From NCBI GenBank assembly GCA_002437575.1, contig DJQK01000012.1, forward strand, positions 715 through 30,921: a DNA stretch of 30,207 bases. Direction: 5' to 3'. The translations under genes and the position numbers were made by a program. The notes below the pieces were generated by a model. It was given only the letters and a program-made list of their open reading frames with translations. It was not told where the DNA came from and searched no databases. Source of the DNA: Clostridiales bacterium UBA6388. Lineage in GTDB: Bacteria; Bacillota; Clostridia; Oscillospirales; Oscillospiraceae. Below are positions 1 through 8,400 of the stretch, in pieces. The first letter of the stretch is position 1. Every line of letters begins with the position of its first letter.

Positions 1-621
1 GTGCTCGTGCTCGGCACGTGCCCGACGCTGGCCATCTCCACGTCCGTGACGGCGGCGTTCGGCATGGGCGTCGCAGCGACCGTGGTCCTGATCCTTTCCA
101 ATATGGCAATTTCCGCCCTGCGGAAAATCATTCCCGATTCGGTCCGCATTCCGTGCTACATCACGGTCATCGCCGGCTTCGTGACGATCGTGGAGCTCGT
201 GATGGAAGCGTATGCTTACGATCTGTATCAATCGCTCGGCGTGTATCTGGCGCTCATCGTCGTCAACTGCATCATTTTGGGAAGAGCCGAAATGTACGCC
301 AACAAGCACGGTGTGGTGGACTCCGCGATCGACGGACTCGGCATGGGCCTCGGCTTTACGCTGGCGCTTTGCGCGATGGGAACGATCCGCGAGATCTTCG
401 GCGCGGGCACCTTCTGCGGGATCCCGGTTCCCTGGTTCAGCGAAAACCCCATCGGTATCCTCACGATGGCCCCCGGCGGCTTCTTTGTGTTCGGCTGCAT
501 GATCGCGCTGGTCAACAAGATCACCAAGGGCAAGGCCATTACGAAGAAGGAATTCGGCTGCGCGGCCTGCCCGGGCTGCGGTCAGGCGGGCTCCTGCGGT
601 AAGGAGGAAGCGGCGAAATGA
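1..621 (+). CDS. rnfE: Rnf complex subunit E (5' truncated by window edge)
   Basis: This is an integral membrane subunit of the Rnf complex, which moves electrons between reduced ferredoxin and NAD+ and couples this to Na+ or H+ transport. Open reading begins at base 1 with the conserved LGTCPTLA stretch. Family members have roughly 20-30 residues before this point, so the true start lies upstream. Hydrophobic segments alternate with the family motifs RKIIPDSVRIP, IVVNCIILGRAE and DGLGMGLGFTLAL. The C terminus carries a cysteine-rich tail with five Cys in about 15 residues (CAACPGCGQAGSC). The stop overlaps the rnfA start (ATGA), which indicates translational coupling. Assignment to RnfE rather than NqrD rests on the adjacent rnfA and rnfB. 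Confidence 0.93.
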   Translation: MLVLGTCPTLAISTSVTAAFGMGVAATVVLILSNMAISALRKIIPDSVRIPCYITVIAGFVTIVELVMEAYAYDLYQSLGVYLALIVVNCIILGRAEMYANKHGVVDSAIDGLGMGLGFTLALCAMGTIREIFGAGTFCGIPVPWFSENPIGILTMAPGGFFVFGCMIALVNKITKGKAITKKEFGCAACPGCGQAGSCGKEEAAK

Positions 622-1214
622 AAACTGTTCTGTTTGTAATTCTGACGGCTGCGATCACCAACAACTACGTGCTCGTCAAGTTCCTCGGCATCTGTCCGTT
701 CCTCGGCGTTTCCAAGAAGCTCGATCAGGCGACCGGTATGTCCATCGCCGTCATCTTCGTCGAGGTCCTTGCAACGGCCGTCACGTGGCCCATTTACCAC
801 CTGCTGCTCGACGGCAAGATCGACTTCACGTACATGGAGACGGTCGTCTTCATTCTGGTCATTGCCGCGCTGGTGCAGCTGGTCGAGATCGTCCTCAAGC
901 GCTACATTCCCGCACTTCACAAGTCCCTCGGCGTCTACCTGCCGCTCATCACCACGAACTGCGGCGTGCTCGGCGTCACGATGAACAACATTTCCGACGG
1001 CTTCAATTACGTTGACTCGCTTCTGACGGCGCTGGGCTGCGGCCTCGGCTTCTTCCTGGCGATGGTCATCTTCTCCGGCGTCCGTTCCCGCGTGGAGGAT
1101 GCCGAGCCGCCCAAGAGCTTTGCCGGCCTTCCCATCACGCTGGTCTCGGCATCGATCGTTTCGCTGTCGTTCTTCGGCTTCTCGGGCGTGCTGGACCGGC
1201 TGTTCGGCGGTTAA
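618..1214 (+). CDS. rnfA: Rnf complex subunit A
   Basis: This is a 198-residue polytopic membrane protein, close to the usual RnfA length. It begins at an ATG overlapping the rnfE stop, with AGGAGG at about 603-608 as the ribosome binding site. Diagnostic family stretches are NNYVLVKFLGICPFLGVSKK near the N terminus and SLGVYLPLITTNCGVLG in the middle; about six hydrophobic helices are visible. RnfA and RnfE are homologous, inverted-topology subunits forming the membrane core of the complex. It is followed 13 bases later by rnfB, which fits the usual rnfCDGEAB order. No internal promoter is apparent. Confidence 0.96.
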   Translation: MKTVLFVILTAAITNNYVLVKFLGICPFLGVSKKLDQATGMSIAVIFVEVLATAVTWPIYHLLLDGKIDFTYMETVVFILVIAALVQLVEIVLKRYIPALHKSLGVYLPLITTNCGVLGVTMNNISDGFNYVDSLLTALGCGLGFFLAMVIFSGVRSRVEDAEPPKSFAGLPITLVSASIVSLSFFGFSGVLDRLFGG

Positions 1215-1227
1215 GGAGGGAAATGCA

Positions 1228-2043
1228 ATGAATGAAATTCTGATCCCCATTCTGGCCGTTACGATCATCGGCCTGATTTGCGGCGTGGGTCTGGCGGTGG
1301 CCTCCCATGTCATGGCGGTCAAGGAAGACGAGCGCTTCCCGGCCATCCGCGAATGCCTGCCCGGCGCAAACTGCGGCGCGTGCGGCTTCACCGGCTGCGA
1401 CGGCTATGCCAAGGCCCTGCTTGAGCCCGGCACAAAGACGAATCTCTGCGTCCCCGGCGGCGCGGAGGCGGCAAAAAAGATCGCTGAGGTCCTCGGCGTT
1501 GCGGCAGAGGCTGTTGAGCCGAAGATCGCCATCGTCCGCTGCGGCGGCGACTGTGAGCACACGGGCCCCAAGGAAGAGTACCGCGGCATCGCCTCGTGTC
1601 AGGCAGCGAAGCTGTTCTTCGGCGGCAGCGGCACGTGCACCTATGGCTGTCTCGGCTTCGGCGATTGCGCGAAGGTCTGTCCGCATGACGCGATTTCCTG
1701 GAACAAGGGCATCGCGGCGGTCGACCCCGCGTCTTGCGTCGGCTGCGGCCTGTGCGCGAAGACCTGCCCGCAGCAAGTGATCGCTGTCATCCCCAAGAGC
1801 GCGCAGACGGCCGTTCTCTGCTCGAACCACGACAAGGGCGCTGTGACCCGCAAGGCGTGCAGCGCGGGCTGTATCGGCTGCATGAAGTGCGTCAAGACCT
1901 GTGAGCATGACGCTGTGCACGTCGAAGGAAACCTTGCGTCGGTCGATTACAGTAAGTGCGTCGGCTGCGGCGCTTGCGTGGAGGCCTGCCCGACGGGTGC
2001 GCTTCATAGCCTGATCGCTGGTGCGCAGGCGCAAGCCTGCTGA
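1228..2043 (+). CDS. rnfB: Rnf complex iron-sulfur subunit B
   Basis: This is the electron-entry subunit, which accepts electrons from ferredoxin. The chosen start is the ATG at 1228, preceded by AAGGAGGG at 1213-1220; the frame is open further upstream inside rnfA, but that part has no membrane anchor or binding site. The 271-residue product has an N-terminal transmembrane helix (about residues 5-28). A four-Cys motif follows (CGACGFTGC, about 50-58). Ferredoxin-type cysteine clusters come next: CTYGCLGFGDCAKVCP, CVGCGLCAKTCP, CIGCMKCVKTC and CVGCGACVEACP, enough for several 4Fe-4S centres. It is the last gene of the operon and is followed by a strong terminator. Confidence 0.96.
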   Translation: MNEILIPILAVTIIGLICGVGLAVASHVMAVKEDERFPAIRECLPGANCGACGFTGCDGYAKALLEPGTKTNLCVPGGAEAAKKIAEVLGVAAEAVEPKIAIVRCGGDCEHTGPKEEYRGIASCQAAKLFFGGSGTCTYGCLGFGDCAKVCPHDAISWNKGIAAVDPASCVGCGLCAKTCPQQVIAVIPKSAQTAVLCSNHDKGAVTRKACSAGCIGCMKCVKTCEHDAVHVEGNLASVDYSKCVGCGACVEACPTGALHSLIAGAQAQAC

Positions 2044-2065
2044 ACTGCATAGATTTGCGAGCCGG

Positions 2066-2100
2066 ACGGCCGCGGCAGATTCTTTATCTGCCGCGGCCGT
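2066..2100 (+). terminator. Hairpin terminator of the rnf operon
   Basis: A perfect 15-bp GC-rich stem (2066-2080 with 2086-2100) closes a TCTTT loop 22 bases after the rnfB stop. No U-run follows directly. A second weak hairpin (AAAAGC / GCTTTT) with a seven-T run sits at 2111-2129 and may supply the release site. Confidence 0.75.
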
Positions 2101-2158
2101 TCACTTGTCGAAAAGCAGGGGCTTTTTTTGAAGGGGATGGCGCCTTGCGCGGAATTCG

Positions 2159-2187
2159 TTGCATTTTTGCCCGAAATGGCGTATGAT
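2159..2187 (+). promoter_or_regulatory. Sigma-A type promoter of the mrr-like gene
   Basis: TTGCAT at 2159-2164 and TATGAT at 2182-2187 are separated by 17 bases, placing transcription start about 20 bases before the ATG at 2217. This makes the downstream gene independent of the rnf operon. Confidence 0.75.
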
Positions 2188-2216
2188 AGAGAAAAAAGGG
2201 GAAAGGGCGGAACGCC

Positions 2217-3236
2217 ATGAAACGAACCGACGAACAATTGCAGGAGCTTTTGCTGCGGGAGCTTTCGCGCTGCGGGAAGCTGCGGCGCAAACAGCTCATT
2301 GAGGCTGGCGTGGCTGCACTTGGTCTGGAGATGGGGCAGGATGCGGACCTGAGCCCCGGCGCGCCGCTTGCGATGACGAAAAGCCGGCTTGGCATGGTGC
2401 TGACGAGCCTGATCCACGCGGGCTCCATCCGCGAAGACGAGGCGGGCTTTTTGCATCTCGAGCAGGTCAGAGACCTCGAATTTGCGCCCGCGGCCATCCG
2501 GCAGTTTATCACGAAGACCTTGCGCGAACGCCGCGTGATCGGCAAGCAGGAGCTCTACAGCCTGGCCGAGCGCTGCTTCGGCACGGACAAAACGCCGGGA
2601 AAGCAGGACGACAACGCGCTTCGAAGCGTCATGGGCCGGTGTCTGGTCGAAATGGAAAAAGAGCGAAACGTCGTTCGGACCTCGCGCGGCTTCCGGCTCG
2701 GCACGCCCGGCGATTACCCCGCGACGGAGCTCGGCGGCTTTCTTCGGCAGGCGGCCGAGGGCGGCGATCTCAAGCGCTGCTTTTTGGAGGCCGTGCACAC
2801 CAAGGGCGGCGAATGGTTCGAAAGCTACTGCGTGAAGCTTCTTCGCGCGTACTATCTTTCCGAGGGCAAGACTGTCGACGAGGGCTTCGTCACGGGCGGC
2901 TCGGACGATGGCGGCATCGACGGCGTCATCCACACGACGGACGATCTGGGCTACCGCGAGACGATCCTCATGCAGATGAAAAACCGCCACGCGGTCATGA
3001 CGGCCAAGGACGTGCGCGAATTTTACGGCGCGGTCTGTGCGGAAAACGGCTCTCGCGGCATTTTCATCACGCTCTCGAGCTTTCATCCCGAGGCACAGAA
3101 GCTGCTCGACAAGGTCGACAATCTCACCGGCGTAAACGGTGACAAGCTCTTCCAGATCGCGCAGCGCTGCAAGCTTGGATTATTGGAGAAAAACGGCCGG
3201 CTCTGCATCGACGAAGAGCTGCTGCTCAACACATAA
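2217..3236 (+). CDS. Mrr-type (type IV-like) restriction endonuclease
   Basis: The 339-residue protein has a C-terminal Mrr-catalytic-type PD-(D/E)xK domain. Visible elements are FESYCVKLLRAYY (about 203-215), an acidic loop SDDGGIDGVI carrying the metal-binding Asp near residue 234, and the QMK catalytic pair near residues 253-255. RGIFITLSSFHPEAQKLL is the typical closing Mrr strand and helix. The first about 180 residues are helical and charged, consistent with one or two winged-helix DNA-binding modules as in Mrr. By family knowledge it would cut modified or foreign DNA. No methyltransferase or specificity gene is adjacent, consistent with a solitary modification-dependent enzyme. Substrate specificity cannot be read from the sequence. 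Confidence 0.85.
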   Translation: MKRTDEQLQELLLRELSRCGKLRRKQLIEAGVAALGLEMGQDADLSPGAPLAMTKSRLGMVLTSLIHAGSIREDEAGFLHLEQVRDLEFAPAAIRQFITKTLRERRVIGKQELYSLAERCFGTDKTPGKQDDNALRSVMGRCLVEMEKERNVVRTSRGFRLGTPGDYPATELGGFLRQAAEGGDLKRCFLEAVHTKGGEWFESYCVKLLRAYYLSEGKTVDEGFVTGGSDDGGIDGVIHTTDDLGYRETILMQMKNRHAVMTAKDVREFYGAVCAENGSRGIFITLSSFHPEAQKLLDKVDNLTGVNGDKLFQIAQRCKLGLLEKNGRLCIDEELLLNT

Positions 3237-3238
3237 AG

Positions 3239-3273
3239 CAAAACGCCCACAGGATTTCCTGCGGACGTTTTTT
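3239..3273. terminator. Bidirectional terminator between convergent genes
   Basis: A 13-bp imperfect stem (AACGCCCACAGGA paired with TCCTGCGGACGTT, including G-T pairs) is followed by a T-run on the plus strand. An A-run before it serves the minus strand. It sits between the mrr-like gene and the minus-strand deacetylase gene. Confidence 0.75.
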
Positions 3274-3290
3274 CGGGAAGGATACGCTTC

Positions 3291-4445
3291 TTACCAATTG
3301 CGGCTCGTGCCGGCGTCCTGCACGCTCCAGGTGAAGCTGCCCAGATCGTATCCGCGCGGAACGTAAAAGCGCTTGACGCGCAGCGGATCGTCGGACGTGT
3401 TGTAGAGCATACCGTTCATCAAAAGCCCGTAATCATAGTACCGACCCGCGACCTCGACGGCAAGCTCGCTGTACCTGCCCTCGGGATAGCAGACGGTGTA
3501 GGGGACCTGACCGGTGAGGGCGGCAATATAGTTTTTGCTGGCCTCCATCTCAAAAATGAGCGTTTCTTCGTTCATCGTGCTGAGGTTTCCGTGCGAGTAC
3601 GTGTGGCTCTGGATGGACACGAGGCCGGACTGCGAGAGCTCAAAGATCTGCTCGGCGGTCATTTTGTGCGCCGAGCCGATAGCCTTTGGAATGACGAAGA
3701 TCGTCGCCTTCGCGTTGTATTTTTGCAGCAGCGGGAAAAGCTCGGTGTAATTGTCGTCATAGCCATCGTCAAAGGTCAGGATGACCGGCTTTTCGTAATC
3801 TTCAAGGTGCGACAGATCCTCAAACCAGATCGTCTGGTAGCCGTTTTCCTGCAAGTACAAAAGCTCCTCTTCGAGCGTCTTTGGGCTGACAAACAGATCC
3901 CAATAGCCCCAGATATCGTCGCTCACCGCGTGGTACATGAGCACCGGCACGTTCACGTTTTCCTTCGGCGCGGAGAGATCAAGCTCCTTTGCAAGATACG
4001 CCGTGCCGTCCTCCGCGGTCCCGGTCACGAAGCCGAAGCGTTCCGCGGCAAACGAAACCGGCAGATAGTACGTCCCGTCCTGCAAAAACGCGCCGCCGCT
4101 TTCCAGCGCATCCGACCGGCAGAGCGGGAAATCGACCGAAGCTTCGCCATCCGTCAGCGTCAGCGCATCGTCCTGCGGCAAATAGTCCAGACCGGCCCTC
4201 TCGGCAAACTGCGCGGCGTCCACGTAACAAGACGCTCCGTCCGTCAGCGTCTGCGTGCGCACGCCGAAGAGCAGGATCTCGACGCCTTCCGGCAGCGGCT
4301 CGGGCGCAGGCTCCGGCTCGGGCTCGGCGAGAACTTCGACCGCGGGCTCGGGCTCGGGCAAAACGATCTCTGCCTCGATTTTTTGGGTGCAGGCGGTCAA
4401 AAACAGGGATAAAACGAGTGCAAGAACAAAAATTCCTCTTTTCAT
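3291..4445 (-). CDS. Lipoprotein polysaccharide deacetylase (NodB/CE4)
   Basis: The 384-residue precursor has a lipoprotein signal peptide with lipobox LTAC (Cys19). A Glu-Pro rich spacer follows (about 28-53, repeated EPEPEP), likely crossing the cell wall. Next is a region of about 60-155 resembling the copper-amine-oxidase N-terminal-like domain seen in Firmicute surface proteins. A NodB deacetylase domain occupies about 165-345. Catalytic signatures are TFDDGYDD (Asp226/Asp227) and the zinc pair His281-x3-His285 in SHTYSHG, then YPEGRYS. It probably deacetylates an extracellular or wall polysaccharide; the substrate (peptidoglycan GlcNAc or another polymer) is not determined. Its ATG overlaps the stop of the upstream regulator gene by four bases, so the two are coupled. 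Confidence 0.9.
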   Translation of the reverse strand: MKRGIFVLALVLSLFLTACTQKIEAEIVLPEPEPAVEVLAEPEPEPAPEPLPEGVEILLFGVRTQTLTDGASCYVDAAQFAERAGLDYLPQDDALTLTDGEASVDFPLCRSDALESGGAFLQDGTYYLPVSFAAERFGFVTGTAEDGTAYLAKELDLSAPKENVNVPVLMYHAVSDDIWGYWDLFVSPKTLEEELLYLQENGYQTIWFEDLSHLEDYEKPVILTFDDGYDDNYTELFPLLQKYNAKATIFVIPKAIGSAHKMTAEQIFELSQSGLVSIQSHTYSHGNLSTMNEETLIFEMEASKNYIAALTGQVPYTVCYPEGRYSELAVEVAGRYYDYGLLMNGMLYNTSDDPLRVKRFYVPRGYDLGSFTWSVQDAGTSRNW

Positions 4446-5317
4446 GTTGCCTCTCCTTTCTGCATGGCCAGCTGCTTTGACGCGTACAGATACGCCTGCT
4501 GGAAATCGCCCAGCTCGCGGCAGCAGACCTCGAGCCCCTGATAGAGCTCCCGCTCCAACGCCCGTCCCAGCGCCAATTCCTCGGCCTGGTGCAGGTACAG
4601 CGCGGCATTTTCAAATTGTTCGCGCCGGATGGCGATCTTTCCGCGCAGGATCAGATACTCCGCGCGGCTCTGCTCGGGCAGCTCGGCGATCGACCAGATC
4701 TCGCGCTCGGCGGCCTGAATGTGCTCCTGCCGCAGATGGTACCGCGCCATCAGAAGATGATACGAAACGGCGCTCTGGTGCGCAAGATAATACTGCCGGT
4801 AGCGCTCGACCTCGGCTTCCGCGCCGCCCGACGTCAGCGCACACCGCGCCAGCACCGCCAGTGCCCGAAGCTCGATATCCGAGCTTTCATACAGGCTTTT
4901 CCGGTTCCAATCGAGACTCTGCCGCGAAAGCGTTTCGGCCTCGGGAAGATCCTCGCGCAAAAACGCGCTTTCGGCCAGCTGCGCCGCGCAAACCGCGCAC
5001 AAAAGCAGCGTCTCGTCGTCAGCTGGGGCGTTATCTCCGGCAAACAGGCGCAGCACCGCGTCATGATCGCCGTCCTTAAAACACGCCTTTGCCTTGCGCA
5101 GCCGGTCCAGCGCCGCGTCGGTCTGCTCGTCGGACAAAAGCCAGCCCACGCTCACGTCCAGCACCCGCGCCAGATGCTCGAGTGTGCGCATCGACGGCTG
5201 CGCCTGATCGTTTTCGATCTGCGAGAGCATATTGCGCGTCACGCAGCCCTGTGCGGCCTGCGCCTGACTGAGGCCCTTTTCCTGCCGCGTCTGCCGAATT
5301 TTCTGCCCCAGCGTCAT
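4442..5317 (-). CDS. XRE-family HTH regulator with TPR-like helical repeats
   Basis: The 291-residue protein starts with a classical lambda-repressor-type HTH (about 5-60, with LSQAQAAQGCVTRNMLSQIE as the recognition region). The remainder is a chain of alpha-helical, Ala/Leu/Glu-rich repeats resembling tetratricopeptide repeats. This layout is shared with peptide-sensing RRNPP regulators and with non-peptide XRE/TPR proteins. The start is set by AGGAGG (complement of 5323-5328) six bases upstream. It has its own promoter (5347-5375) and is translationally coupled to the deacetylase gene, so it probably controls that operon and itself. No pheromone-like small ORF was found beside it, so a peptide ligand is only a possibility. 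Confidence 0.88.
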   Translation of the reverse strand: MTLGQKIRQTRQEKGLSQAQAAQGCVTRNMLSQIENDQAQPSMRTLEHLARVLDVSVGWLLSDEQTDAALDRLRKAKACFKDGDHDAVLRLFAGDNAPADDETLLLCAVCAAQLAESAFLREDLPEAETLSRQSLDWNRKSLYESSDIELRALAVLARCALTSGGAEAEVERYRQYYLAHQSAVSYHLLMARYHLRQEHIQAAEREIWSIAELPEQSRAEYLILRGKIAIRREQFENAALYLHQAEELALGRALERELYQGLEVCCRELGDFQQAYLYASKQLAMQKGEAT

Positions 5318-5346
5318 AGCGTCCTCCTGTAACCTGATTTTTCTTT

Positions 5347-5375
5347 ATCTTACCAGAAAAAGCCGGAAAAAGCAA
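5347..5375 (-). promoter_or_regulatory. Promoter of the XRE-deacetylase operon
   Basis: Reading the minus strand, TTGCTT (5370-5375) and TAAGAT (5347-5352) are separated by exactly 17 bases, about 30 bases before the start codon. The -35 box lies inside the T-rich tail of the terminator of the upstream surface-protein gene. Confidence 0.7.
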
Positions 5376-5407
5376 GAAAAAGCGCCGAACCGCGAGGTTC
5401 GGCGCTT
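5373..5407 (-). terminator. Terminator of the SLH surface-protein gene
   Basis: A perfect 12-bp stem (5380-5391 with 5396-5407, tetraloop GCGA) is followed on the minus strand by a T-rich tract. It starts about 20 bases beyond the stop codon at 5427. Confidence 0.88.
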
Positions 5408-5426
5408 TATTCAGGTCATGCGGTGA

Positions 5427-8400
5427 TCAACGCTCGTACTTTGCCCAGTTCGGGTCTTCCAGCATACGGATCCAGTGTTCGTAGGAGGAAGATTTGCGGC
5501 GGTAATCGTGGGAGTTGGTCGCTTCCTGGACGGCCAGGTAGTACCAGGCGTCAACGTCCATGTTGTCGGACCACTTGTTCATGTTGGAAAGCAAATCTTT
5601 TTCCGTCTCGGGCGCGCGGTTCAGGACGCGGTTGATGAGCGTCATGGCCTCGGCGCGGGTGATGTTGCGGTTGGGACGGAAGGTGTTGTCGGGATAACCC
5701 TTGATCCAGCCGTTGTTATAGGCTTTGGCGATCTCGCGGATGGCCCAGTGACCGGCCACGTCGGTGAAGCGGGTCTCGCCGTAGCGGGTCGACTCATCGA
5801 AGCGGGCGGCGATGGCGGCAAACTCGGCGCGGGTGATGGGCTCGTTCGGGCGGAAGGTTCCGTCGGGATAGCCCTTGACGATGCCAAGCTCGGCCATGGT
5901 GGACACGGGGTTATTGAACCAGTCGTCGCGGGAAACGTCGGAGAAGTCGTTCGTCTTGGTGAAGTACTTCTCGCGCACATCGTCCTTGAGCAGGCGGAAG
6001 AAGATCGTCGCGACCTCGGCGCGGGTGATCTCGCCATTGGGCTGCACGGTGCCGTCGGGATAGCCGATGATGTAGGCGTAGTGGTCGTCCGTGTTCAGCT
6101 TGTTCGGGCTGTCGATCTTGATGTGGTCGTTGGACTTGTACCCGGTGTTGACGGTGTTCTCAAAACCGATGGTTTCATTAACAGTGCCGCCGTAAATGTA
6201 GCCATGTTTTCTGGAAACGTAAGTTTCGTCGTTAAACTGATCTTCGTTATTGTACCAGTAATAGTAAACACTAGCTACATAAAGCTCTCCATTGCCATCT
6301 TTGCGAACAGTAACGATAATCGCATAGACATCGTCGTCATAGGCGACGCCAGTCTTTCCGGCATCGACTTCCTTCAAAACGTAGCCATAATAACCTTCCT
6401 TCGGGAAACTGAGAGTCAGGTCGCTGAAGAACTTCGTGGAACCCTTCCAAGAAGCGTTGCTACCGAAGGTGACGTCCATCGTGTAGGCCGGATAATCGGA
6501 GTTAGCATCAAAGTTGACGGGGACGAGGTGGTTAGCAGAAAGCATAGAAATCTCTTCTATGGGCTGGTAACCAATCGGCTTAAGCGTTGCCTCGAAGGTT
6601 GCACCGTCGAACTTGTAGTCGCCGGAAATCGTGAGGTACTTCGTGATAACGTCATCAAACGTGAAGGTAGCCGGAGTCTTGTCCGTGATAGTGATATCGC
6701 CAGAAGGCTCTTCTTTTTCGTTTCCGTCGTTGACTTTAATCTTGGCGGTGTTCTTAACCGAAGCGGGGAACTCGCCGCTTGAGTTGCGACGATAGGTTAC
6801 GGTGTAATAAATGGTAACCTGACCGCCGTTTGCACCAAACACAACTGTAGTTTCTGTCAAGCCAGTTGCGGGAGCAGTCACGGTTGCACTGCCAGAATTG
6901 ACATAGTAGCCGACATAGTCAGCATCATCGGTGACCTTGATGGTAGCGGCCTTGTTGCTTCTGAGCTCGACTTCGTAGGCGAAAGTAACAGACTCTTCGT
7001 CCTTGGTTGCGGTATAGGAGTTGCCATAGGGGAGTACAACGTTTCTTTCTTCAAGAATACCAGTTAAGCCAGTGTAAGAAGGCCAAGAAGTAAGCACCTT
7101 CTTTGTGCTGGTAACATTCAGTGGGTCTTCGTTCTTGGCGTAGGTGTTGGTCAGCGTGTAGGAAGCATCCGTGCCGCCGACAACGGTGATCACGTACTGG
7201 CCATCAGTTTTATCAACATCTGCTCCCGAAGACTTTCTGAGAAATGCACTCTTATGCGTATAATTCAGAATGTCATAGTTCTCTTCAGTAACAATATACG
7301 TGCCGGGGTTCAACGTTGCCTTGTAGACATTGCCCTCAGCGCTCTTGTCCTTCGTGAGTTCAGCATCACCAAGCTTGATCTTGAAGCTCGCAGGAGGCGT
7401 GTTAGCAATGCTTTTGTTAGCTGCATCCACGAAGTTCTTCGTGATCGTGATGGTAGCGGGCGTGGTGTAGGGAACATTGGGGCCGGGAATCGGAGTCGTG
7501 TTTTCATCCAGCTTGATGCTGTTGCTCAGATTGCCGTTGCGATCGAACGAGTCGAACGTCTTAGTGACGTAGAACTCAAGCGTAGCCTTGTCAGTCGTGC
7601 TTTCAGTGGGAAGCGTGCCTTCATAAACACCACTGGATTTGGTTGTAACAGCCGCGCCTTCACCGGTCGGATAAACAAGCGTCGTTTCTTCGTCAGTAAC
7701 GGTGAACTTCGCGCCCTTATCACCAGTTACGGTGATCTTGTAGAGCAGGGTGACGGAAGTGGTGCTGTCAGAAATCAGAATAGGCTTGATTGTGCCATTT
7801 TCCTTCTCGGGAAGCGTGATGGCGGTGGGAATATCGTAACCAGTAATGGTTTCGCCCTTGCAGACAACTTCCTTCGTGGCGTTGGAAGCAGTCAGCTTCT
7901 CGTAAACGTTCGTCAGGGTGTAGGTATCATCCTGACCGGCAGTAACTTCGATCTGCTTATTGGTAATCTCGGTGCTGTCACTGGACTTCGTGAGTTTGGC
8001 CTCTTTGAACTTGTAGCCCGCAAGGAGATTCTCGTGGCCGCTTTCAGAAACGGTATACGTGCCAGCAGTTACAGTCTTCTTGTAGACGTTGCCGGTGACT
8101 TCGGCGTCCTTGCCAAGTTCGGTCTCGCCAAGCTTGATCTTGAAGTTAGTCAAAGCGCTCGGCGTGAGTGTTTCGCTCGTATCATCTGTAAAGACCTTGT
8201 TGATGGTGATGGTAGCAGTTGTGGGAGTCTCAACTTCCTTCCACTGCGCAGTGAGCACGTAGTCTCTATAGAGAACCAGTGTGGTTGCAGAGGAATCCTT
8301 GAAATTCTGCGGATTGCCATTTGCGTCAATATACTGGATGCTCCAGCCAGTGAACTGGTAAGTCGTGCCGTCCTTAGTTACCTGCTTTGTATTGGGCTTA

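Noticed and set aside
1099..1227. N-terminal extension of RnfB into rnfA
   Set aside because: The extension is Arg/Ser-rich out-of-frame rnfA sequence; the ATG at 1228 has a strong binding site and begins the membrane anchor.
582..2034. Long minus-strand frames opposite rnfA and rnfB
   Set aside because: They lie antisense to strongly conserved Rnf genes, are Arg/Asp-rich as expected of GC-rich shadows, and have no binding sites or recognisable domains.
5475..6782. 435-codon plus-strand frame opposite the SLH domains, and another at 7254-8789
   Set aside because: Both are antisense to the clear SLH/Cna-B protein, and neither contains a known domain.
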